Origin: Bacteroidaceae bacterium
Lineage (GTDB): Bacteria; Bacteroidota; Bacteroidia; Bacteroidales; Bacteroidaceae
Reading direction: 5' to 3'
Assembly: GCA_021443405.1 (NCBI GenBank)
Contig: JABUUA010000089.1
Location: 4,744 to 11,012, forward strand
Length of the DNA: 6,269 bases
The notes beneath the pieces are model-generated. The model was not told where the DNA came from, searched no databases, and worked only from the letters and a program-made list of their open reading frames with translations. Positions within the stretch are counted from its first letter, which is position 1, and every line of letters begins with the position of its first letter. This document shows positions 1-4,416 of the stretch, in pieces. The translations under genes were made by a program, and so were the position numbers.

Positions 1-161
1 GCCACCGCAAACACCGAAGCGGCAAGGAAGGCGACCGTCACGGGCACCTTGTAAAAGTCGTGGGCGGCAACGCTTAACCCCAAATACAGCACCAGGAACG
101 CCATCAGGGGAGATAGCGCCAACAACCCTCGACCGAGTGAAATCTGTTTTTGCATGTCCAT
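1..161 (-). CDS. nhaC: NhaC-family Na+/H+ antiporter, N-terminal fragment (cut by window edge)
   Basis: Reading the minus strand from the ATG at 161-159 gives an open frame of 53 codons that leaves the window. The peptide begins MDMQKQISLGRGLLALSPL and continues with a hydrophobic stretch (about residues 12-32), then HDFYKVPVTVAFLAASVFAV. From memory, the pattern LSPL-hydrophobic-LYL...DFYKVPxTVAFL is the usual start of NhaC-type sodium/proton antiporters in Bacteroidetes, inner-membrane proteins that expel Na+ in exchange for protons. Only the first membrane segment and the start of the second are present, so no transport residues can be checked. A second in-frame ATG at 155-153 is an equally good start, because the promoter lies so close that the first ATG would have almost no leader. 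The gene has its own promoter and lies downstream of the groEL terminator on the same strand. The family is fairly likely, but it rests on 53 residues. Confidence 0.62.
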   Translation of the reverse strand, partial: MDMQKQISLGRGLLALSPLMAFLVLYLGLSVAAHDFYKVPVTVAFLAASVFAV

Positions 162-167
162 CGAGGA

Positions 168-199
168 CAAAGATACGAATAAGCGAGCGGAAATGCAAG
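168..199 (-). promoter_or_regulatory. Bacteroidetes-type promoter of the nhaC-like gene
   Basis: On the minus strand, TATCTTTG (175-168) matches the Bacteroidetes -7 consensus TAnnTTTG perfectly. CTTG (199-196) lies exactly 20 bp upstream and can serve as the -33 block. The expected transcription start is about 5-7 bp downstream, near 161-163. That would make the transcript leaderless if the ATG at 161 is used, or give a leader of about 6-8 nt if the ATG at 155 is used. The promoter is embedded in the left arm of an inverted repeat. Confidence 0.6.
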
Positions 200-233
200 T
201 TTACTTGTAATTTTCCGAGCGAGAGTATCTTCG
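168..233. repeat. Intergenic inverted-repeat unit A with promoter-like ends
   Basis: AAGATAC (170-176) is mirrored exactly by GTATCTT (225-231). Inside these lie CGGAAA (188-193) against TTTCCG (212-217), and CAAGT (196-200) against ACTTG (203-207), with a two-base loop and small indels. The outer ends read TATCTTTG leftward and TATCTTCG rightward, so both resemble outward-facing Bacteroidetes -7 elements. The left one is positioned as the promoter of the nhaC-like gene. The stretch ATAAGCGAGCGGAAATGC (179-196) recurs with changes in unit B. It looks like a copy of an interspersed intergenic repeat, which can only be tested genome-wide. Confidence 0.55.
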
Positions 234-245
234 AGATGCAATCTC

Positions 246-302
246 AAAGTACGGATAAGTGAGCGGAATGCCAAATTTATTTGAGCATGTCCGTAGGCTA
301 CG
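246..302. repeat. Intergenic inverted-repeat unit B, diverged copy of unit A
   Basis: ATAAGTGAGCGGAATGC (255-271) matches the corresponding stretch of unit A, shifted by 76 bp, with one substitution and one deleted base. It also forms an inverted repeat: CGGAATGCCAAAT (264-276) pairs with ATTTGAGCATGTCCG (279-293), leaving a two-base loop and two single-base bulges. On the minus strand a TTTG block is followed after 20 bp by TACTTTG, one base short of the -7 consensus, so it looks like a decayed version of the promoter in unit A. Confidence 0.5.
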
Positions 303-334
303 AGTAAGCAAGAGCAAACAAACTTGCTTGATTT
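299..334. repeat. Weak third copy (unit C) of the intergenic repeat
   Basis: TACGAGTAAGCAAGAGCAAA (from 299) follows the same TACG-nn-TAAG-nn-AG order as units A and B, 49 bp after unit B. It contains a perfect 7-bp hairpin stem, AAGCAAG (306-312) with CTTGCTT (323-329). No -7 match remains. The relationship to A and B is suggestive rather than certain. Confidence 0.35.
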
Positions 335-394
335 GCAGAGCGTGAACAGGCTCGTCAAAGGCAACGAGAGAGGTCGGTGTTAGCGTAGAGCCCA

Positions 395-440
395 GCAAAC
401 AAAAACAAACGGCGCCGAGCTTTTGCAAACTCAACGCCGT
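395..440 (-). terminator. Rho-independent terminator of groES-groEL
   Basis: In the minus-strand transcript, a stem made by ACGGCG (440-435) and CGCCGT (414-409) plus an inner GAG/CTC pair (432-430 with 419-417) is symmetric about one centre, with a 10-nt loop and a two-by-two internal mismatch. It is followed at once by the T-rich run TTTGTTTTTGTTTG (408-395). It lies about 47 nt beyond the groEL stop, where a terminator would be expected. Confidence 0.65.
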
Positions 441-451
441 CTTATCTTTCT

Positions 452-469
452 CCCCACGGTTGTGTGGGG
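452..469 (-). other. GC-rich hairpin just after groEL stop
   Basis: CCCCAC (452-457) and GTGGGG (464-469) form a perfect 6-bp stem with a 6-nt loop, 18 nt beyond the groEL stop codon. There is no T-run on either side, so it is not a good terminator alone. It may help protect the 3' end of the groESL transcript or act with the stronger terminator further down. Confidence 0.35.
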
Positions 470-486
470 CGGGGATGCGGTCTTTC

Positions 487-2124
487 TTACATCATGCCAC
501 CCATGCCGCCCATGCCGGGAGCGCCCATGGGCATTTCGGGTTTATCCTCCTTGGCGTCGCAGATGACGCATTCGGTGGTGAGGAACATGCCAGCGATGGA
601 GGCGGCGTTCTCCAGTGCCACGCGCGTCACCTTGGCGGGGTCGATGATGCCGCTCGCCTTCAGCTTCTCGTACTTGTCGGCACGGGCGTTGTAGCCGTAG
701 TCGCCCTCGCCGTGGCGCACTTCGTTGACCACCACGCTGCCCTCGAGGCCAGCGTTCTCCACAATCTGGCGCAGCGGCTCCTCGATGGCGCGGCGGATAA
801 TCTGTATGCCCGTGTTCTCGTCGGCATTGTCGCCCTTCAGCGACTCCAGCGCTTTTTGGGCGCGGATGTAGGCAACGCCGCCGCCAGGGATGATTCCCTC
901 TTCGATGGCGGCGCGGGTGGCGCACAGAGCGTCATCGACGCGGTCTTTCTTCTCCTTCATCTCCACTTCGCTGGGAGCGCCCACGTAGAGCACAGCCACA
1001 CCGCCCGAGAGCTTGGCCAGACGCTCCTGCAGTTTCTCCTTGTCGTAATCGCTGGTCGTATTGGCAATCTCGTTCTTAATCTGGTTGACGCGGTCCTTGA
1101 TCATCTCGCTCTGGCCGCGGCCGTTCACGATGACGGTGTTGTCCTTCGAAACGGTCACCTTGTCGGCAGAGCCCAGCATCTCGATGGTGGCCTGTTCCAG
1201 GGTGAGGCCCGTGTCCTCGCTGATGACCAGACCGCCCGTGAGAACGGCGATGTCCTGCAGCATGGCCTTGCGGCGGTCGCCGAAGCCGGGAGCCTTCACC
1301 GCGCAAATCTTCAGCTGCGTGCGCAGACGGTTGACAACGAGAGTGGTGAGAGCCTCACTCTCCACATCCTCGGCAATCACCAGCAGGGGGCGGCCCGTCT
1401 GCACGGCAGGCTCCAGAATGGGGAGGAAGTCCTTGAGGTTGGAGATTTTCTTGTCGTAGATGAGAATGTAGGGGTTTTCCATCTCACACTCCATTTTCTC
1501 GGCGTTCGTCATGAAATAGGGCGACAGATAGCCGCGGTCGAACTGCATGCCCTCCACAACGCCGATGGTGGTCTCGCGGCCCTTGGCCTCTTCGATGGTG
1601 ATGACGCCGTCCTTGCTGACCTTCTTCATGGCGTCAGCCAGGAGTGCTCCGATTTCGGGATCGTTGTTGGCGCTTACGGTGGCCACCTGCTCAATCTTGT
1701 TGTAGTCGTCGCCCACCTGCTCAGCCATCTCCTTGATGTGGTCCACTACCACGGCGACAGCCTTGTCGATGCCGCGCTTCAGGTCCATGGGATTGGCGCC
1801 GGCCGTCACGTTGCGCAGTCCCTCGCGAACGATGGCCTGGGCCAGCACGGTGGCGGTGGTGGTTCCGTCGCCAGCGTCGTCGCCGGTCTTGCTGGCCACG
1901 TTTTTCACGAGCTGTGCACCGGCATTCTGGAACGGGTCGGCCAGCTCCACTTCCTTGGCCACGGTCACACCGTCCTTGGTAATGTTGGGAGCACCGAACT
2001 TCTTTTCTATAATTACGTTACGACCCTTAGGACCCAGTGTTACCTTCACTGCATTGGCCAGTTGGTCTACGCCCTGCTTCATCAAATCGCGGGCTTCAAG
2101 ATTGAATTTAATATCCTTTGCCAT
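487..2124 (-). CDS. groEL: Chaperonin GroEL (Hsp60, Cpn60)
   Basis: This is a complete 545-residue GroEL, the usual length for the family. It forms the double-ring ATP-driven folding cage that encloses unfolded proteins in the cytoplasm with the GroES lid. The start MAKDIKFNLEARDLM is typical. The nucleotide-binding signatures are present: GPKGRNV at about 31-37, GDGTTT at about 85-90 with the catalytic-type Asp86, and Asp398 in the RVDDAL segment followed by a glycine-rich GIIPGGGVAY near 410. The C-terminus ends in the Gly-Gly-Met tail (GAPGMGGMGGMM). The order equatorial-intermediate-apical-intermediate-equatorial is intact, with no frameshift. It follows groES by 44 bp of A-rich leader without a clear Shine-Dalgarno sequence, which is usual in Bacteroidetes, and the two genes share the promoter upstream of groES. 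A 579-codon frame on the opposite strand is a shadow of this gene. Confidence 0.99.
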   Translation of the reverse strand: MAKDIKFNLEARDLMKQGVDQLANAVKVTLGPKGRNVIIEKKFGAPNITKDGVTVAKEVELADPFQNAGAQLVKNVASKTGDDAGDGTTTATVLAQAIVREGLRNVTAGANPMDLKRGIDKAVAVVVDHIKEMAEQVGDDYNKIEQVATVSANNDPEIGALLADAMKKVSKDGVITIEEAKGRETTIGVVEGMQFDRGYLSPYFMTNAEKMECEMENPYILIYDKKISNLKDFLPILEPAVQTGRPLLVIAEDVESEALTTLVVNRLRTQLKICAVKAPGFGDRRKAMLQDIAVLTGGLVISEDTGLTLEQATIEMLGSADKVTVSKDNTVIVNGRGQSEMIKDRVNQIKNEIANTTSDYDKEKLQERLAKLSGGVAVLYVGAPSEVEMKEKKDRVDDALCATRAAIEEGIIPGGGVAYIRAQKALESLKGDNADENTGIQIIRRAIEEPLRQIVENAGLEGSVVVNEVRHGEGDYGYNARADKYEKLKASGIIDPAKVTRVALENAASIAGMFLTTECVICDAKEDKPEMPMGAPGMGGMGGMM

Positions 2125-2168
2125 AATTGTAATCTTTTGTTATTTTTTTTGTTTGTCGGTTGGGGGAA

Positions 2169-2441
2169 TTATTCTATCACGGCAACTACATCGCTCTGAC
2201 GCATAATCAGATACTTGTTGCCTTCGAGGTCGAGCTCGGTTCCGGCATACTTGCCATAAAGCACTTGGTCGCCCACTTTGAGGACCATTTCCTCGTCCTT
2301 GGTGCCGTTGCCCACGGCGATGATGGTACCCTTGAGGGGTTTTTCCTTGGCGTTGTCGGGAATGATGATGCCGCCGATAGTCTTAGTCTCTGCGGGGGCG
2401 GGCTCGATGAGCACGCGGTCTGCTAAAGGTTTGATAGTCAT
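2169..2441 (-). CDS. groES: Co-chaperonin GroES (Hsp10, Cpn10)
   Basis: This is a complete 90-residue GroES, the heptameric lid that binds the GroEL ring in the presence of ATP and closes the folding chamber. The N-terminus MTIKPLADRVLIEPAPAE is the classic Cpn10 start. The mobile loop lies at about residues 17-35, with the GroEL-contacting hydrophobic triplet Ile25-Ile26-Ile27 in GGIIIPD. LKVGDQVLYGKYAGTEL (about 54-70) and the ending YLIMRQSDVVAVIE are also standard. The roof-loop region between VGNG and KVGD is several residues shorter than I remember for the E. coli protein. It is the first gene of the operon. The ATG at 2441 is chosen because the protein aligns from its first residues and the frame has no better upstream start. 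The upstream leader is A-rich, without a Shine-Dalgarno match. Confidence 0.98.
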   Translation of the reverse strand: MTIKPLADRVLIEPAPAETKTIGGIIIPDNAKEKPLKGTIIAVGNGTKDEEMVLKVGDQVLYGKYAGTELDLEGNKYLIMRQSDVVAVIE

Positions 2442-2470
2442 TGTTTGTGTATTTTAGAATGAAAACTTTT

Positions 2471-2515
2471 CTGTCACGGACGGTCACGAAAGGCATGCCA
2501 ACGGAAATGCGCATT
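2471..2515. promoter_or_regulatory. Possible operator region in the groES leader: phased repeat and palindromes
   Basis: GTCACG occurs at 2473-2478 and again at 2483-2488, exactly 10 bp apart (about one helical turn). Next come the perfect palindromes GGCATGCC (2492-2499) and AATGCGCATT (2506-2515). All lie between the predicted groES transcription start and the groES ATG. No CIRCE element (TTAGCACTC-N9-GAGTGCTAA) is present, so HrcA-type control is not supported. Function is unknown and short repeats can occur by chance. Confidence 0.3.
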
Positions 2516-2530
2516 GACAAAATGGCAGAA

Positions 2531-2562
2531 AAAAGATAGTCAACTTGGCAAGACGAAACAAA
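2531..2562 (-). promoter_or_regulatory. groES-groEL promoter (Bacteroidetes type)
   Basis: On the minus strand, TTTG (2562-2559) is followed after exactly 20 bp by TATCTTTT (2538-2531), one mismatch from the TAnnTTTG consensus. The expected start is near 2524-2526, giving a leader of roughly 80 nt before groES. It overlaps the rightward promoter: the -33 block of each lies in the spacer of the other. Confidence 0.6.
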
Positions 2563-2578
2563 TTTTTATGTATCTTTG
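2545..2578 (+). promoter_or_regulatory. Promoter of the membrane protein-nanA-symporter operon
   Basis: TATCTTTG (2571-2578) is a perfect match to the Bacteroidetes -7 consensus. TTGG (2545-2548), 22 bp upstream, is an acceptable but imperfectly spaced -33 block. The expected transcription start near 2583-2585 leaves only about 11-13 nt before the ATG at 2596. That short leader contains the SD-like AAAGG (2585-2589), 6 nt before the ATG. A promoter here rules out the upstream TTG codon at 2545 as the translation start. Confidence 0.6.
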
Positions 2579-2595
2579 TCAAACAAAGGCCTTAC

Positions 2596-3489
2596 ATGAA
2601 GACACCGAACGTCATCGACTATCTATGCACTACGCAGCAGACCGCCGTTCACTATCTGGTGATTGGCGTGCTGATTACTTGCGGTCTGTTTGTTTTCCCG
2701 CCCACGGGCGGTTACATCTGGGACAAATGGGTCATCAACTGCACGATTGGTCTGCTCTTCACCCTGCTGGTCTTTCTCACCGCTCGCCTTGTGAACACGG
2801 GAAACACGCCCGCCGGTGTGCTGCTCACCGCGCTGTTTCTTATCTTGTTCTGCCCCGGCGCCGAGCGATTTTTCCAGCGCGACGAGCAAGGCGTCCTCGA
2901 ACTGTCGTCGCAATGTATTGTTCCCTTCTTCATCAGCCAGTATCTGCGCGTGAGCCGCAAGGACTTCGGGCGTTGGTATTTCCTGATGGCTTTGATGGGA
3001 ATCTTCTGCAGCTACACGCACAACGGCATCACCGTACCTCTCTGTGCGGCCTTCGTCTATCTGTCGTTTCTCCACCGCAAACAGTTCTTCCGCCGCGCCT
3101 GTTGGCCCATGGTGGTCGGATTCGTCATCGGCACCGGACTGAGCATCTGGCGAATGAGCACCGAAAGTCTCACGATGGCCACGGACGCACAAGCCATCAC
3201 GTCGGTCACCAAGATTGCTCTCTACACGCTGTGGGACACCAAGGTGTTCGTGGCGTCGCTGGGACTGACCTTGTATCTGGCCAGCACGCGACACGGCCGC
3301 CGCATACTTGTCGCCCTGGCGCGCCGCCACTACGTCATCAGCGCTTGCTGCTGCATGGCGCTCATTACCTTGCCCTTCGCACCGCTCGGCATCGACAATG
3401 CAGTCACGGGCATCTGCTTCTTCAGCATGTTGTGGGTGCTTCTTCTGTGTCAGCACATCACTTGGATTTATTTACACAAACGCATATGA
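2596..3489 (+). CDS. Polytopic membrane protein of unknown function, first gene of sialic-acid operon
   Basis: I do not recognise this 297-residue protein. It is strongly hydrophobic, with about eight or nine likely membrane segments: roughly 18-36, 46-65, 73-87, 103-117, 127-140, 143-159, 170-186, 217-230, 247-262 and 268-291 (a few may be re-entrant or marginal). Charged residues are mostly in short loops such as RVSRKDFGR (118-126) and RHGRR (232-236). A motif GIFCSYTHNGITVPL (135-149) faintly recalls the small-residue/His-Asn stretch of large polytopic glycosyltransferase-like proteins of the DUF6056 kind, but this is weak and the length is short for them. The start at 2596 is preferred over the in-frame TTG at 2545, which lies inside the promoter. 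The stop is 3 bp before nanA, so the two are almost certainly co-transcribed. A role in sialic-acid uptake or release is inferred from position only. A second long frame over the same bases (2514-3503) is rich in Arg and His and is a shadow. Confidence 0.8.
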   Translation: MKTPNVIDYLCTTQQTAVHYLVIGVLITCGLFVFPPTGGYIWDKWVINCTIGLLFTLLVFLTARLVNTGNTPAGVLLTALFLILFCPGAERFFQRDEQGVLELSSQCIVPFFISQYLRVSRKDFGRWYFLMALMGIFCSYTHNGITVPLCAAFVYLSFLHRKQFFRRACWPMVVGFVIGTGLSIWRMSTESLTMATDAQAITSVTKIALYTLWDTKVFVASLGLTLYLASTRHGRRILVALARRHYVISACCCMALITLPFAPLGIDNAVTGICFFSMLWVLLLCQHITWIYLHKRI

Positions 3490-3492
3490 ATT

Positions 3493-4416
3493 ATGGTATT
3501 TGAGAAAATCGAAGGCCTCATCGACGCGCCTTTCACTCCTTTCCTTGCCAACGGCGACATCAATTTTGCCCCCATTCCCGCTTATGCAAAGATGTTGCAG
3601 AAGAACGGACTGAAGGGCGTGTTCATCAACGGCTCGAGCGGCGAGGGCTATATGCTCACTACGGACGAGCGGAAGCAACTGGCCGAGGCCTGGATGTCCG
3701 CCGCTCCCGAAGGCTTCAAGGTCATTGTGCACATGGGCAGTTGCTGTGTGCGTGAGAGTCGTCGCCTAGCAGAACACGCGCAAGCCATCGGGGCGTGGGG
3801 CTTCGGAGCCATGGCGCCTCCGTTCCCCAAAATTGGTCGTGTGGAGGAACTCGTCAAATACTGTGAGGAGATTGCTGCGGGTGCTCCCAACCTTCCCTTC
3901 TATTTCTACCACATCCCCGCCTTTAACGGAGCCTTCCTGCCCATGGTGAAAGTGCTGGAGGCCGTGGATGGCCGCATCCCTAACTTCGCCGGCATAAAAT
4001 ACACATTCGAGAGCATCTACGAATACAACCAATGCCGGCTGTACGGTAACGGCAAGTTCGACATGCTGCACGGCCAGGACGAAACCATCCTTCCCTCGCT
4101 CGCCATGGGAGGAGCGCGGGGCGGCATCGGAGGAACCACCAACTACAACGGCCGTTGTCTCACCGCCATCATCGACGCTTGGAAAGCTGGCGATCTGGAG
4201 AAAGCGCGCAGTCTGCAGAACTATGCTCAGGAGGTCATCAATGTCATCTGCCACTTCCGCGGCAACATTGTGGGCGGCAAGCGCATCATGAAACTGATGG
4301 GACTGGACTTGGGCCCCAACCGAACTCCGTTCCAGAACATCACTCCCGAAGAAGAAGTGCAACTAAAACAGGAATTGGACAACATCGATTTCTGGAATCA
4401 TTGTAATATCTTGTGA
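3493..4416 (+). CDS. nanA: N-acetylneuraminate lyase (sialic acid aldolase)
   Basis: This complete 307-residue protein is a member of the DHDPS/NAL class I aldolase family, which splits N-acetylneuraminate into N-acetylmannosamine and pyruvate in the cytoplasm. It is an eight-stranded barrel starting LIDAPFTPF (9-17). The carboxylate-binding motif is GSSGEG (47-52). The catalytic tyrosine is Tyr139 in YFYHIP (137-142), and the Schiff-base lysine is Lys169 in AGIKYT. The HGQDE segment (193-197) and the GGIGGTTNYNG run (210-220) are where substrate-contacting residues of the family lie. The sequences around YHIP and NGSSGEG recall the vertebrate and Bacteroides NanL branch more than E. coli NanA. 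It is separated from the preceding gene by 3 bp and its stop overlaps the next start in GTGA, so translational coupling is likely. The neighbouring mutarotase-transporter supports sialic acid as substrate over other keto-acid sugars. No frameshift or missing key residue was found. Confidence 0.93.
   Translation: MVFEKIEGLIDAPFTPFLANGDINFAPIPAYAKMLQKNGLKGVFINGSSGEGYMLTTDERKQLAEAWMSAAPEGFKVIVHMGSCCVRESRRLAEHAQAIGAWGFGAMAPPFPKIGRVEELVKYCEEIAAGAPNLPFYFYHIPAFNGAFLPMVKVLEAVDGRIPNFAGIKYTFESIYEYNQCRLYGNGKFDMLHGQDETILPSLAMGGARGGIGGTTNYNGRCLTAIIDAWKAGDLEKARSLQNYAQEVINVICHFRGNIVGGKRIMKLMGLDLGPNRTPFQNITPEEEVQLKQELDNIDFWNHCNIL

Larger units (their letters stand above)
162..486. other. Gene-free interval: repeat cluster plus groESL terminator
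   Basis: No credible gene lies in these 325 bases. Short minus-strand open frames cross the interval (about 104-364 and 201-434), but they run through inverted repeats and the terminator and have no family resemblance. From left to right the interval holds the nhaC-side promoter, three related imperfect inverted-repeat units (168-334), and a small hairpin with arms CTCGT (351-355) and ACGAG (364-368). These are followed by the groESL terminator (395-440) and a GC-rich hairpin (452-469) near the groEL stop. I see nothing specific in 369-394. Confidence 0.6.

Noticed and set aside
168..368. CRISPR array as an explanation for the repeat cluster
   Set aside because: The copies are imperfect and unevenly spaced (76 and 49 bp), with internal palindromes and no identical repeats or uniform spacers.
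104..434. Two short minus-strand open frames (86 and 77 codons) between groEL and the nhaC-like gene
   Set aside because: They run through inverted repeats and the terminator, have no family match, and one overlaps the real antiporter start in another frame.
460..2199. A 579-codon open frame on the plus strand opposite groEL
   Set aside because: Its sequence is rich in His, Leu, Gly and Ala, as expected from the reverse of a GC-biased conserved gene. It resembles no family I know and covers groEL, the intergenic gap and the end of groES.
2442..2595. CIRCE element for HrcA control of groESL
   Set aside because: The pattern TTAGCACTC-N9-GAGTGCTAA, or a close variant, is not found in the groES upstream region.
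2514..3503. A 329-codon plus-strand frame overlapping the membrane protein gene
   Set aside because: The product is dominated by Arg, His and Ser in no recognisable pattern. The other frame gives a coherent set of membrane segments and ends 3 bp before nanA.
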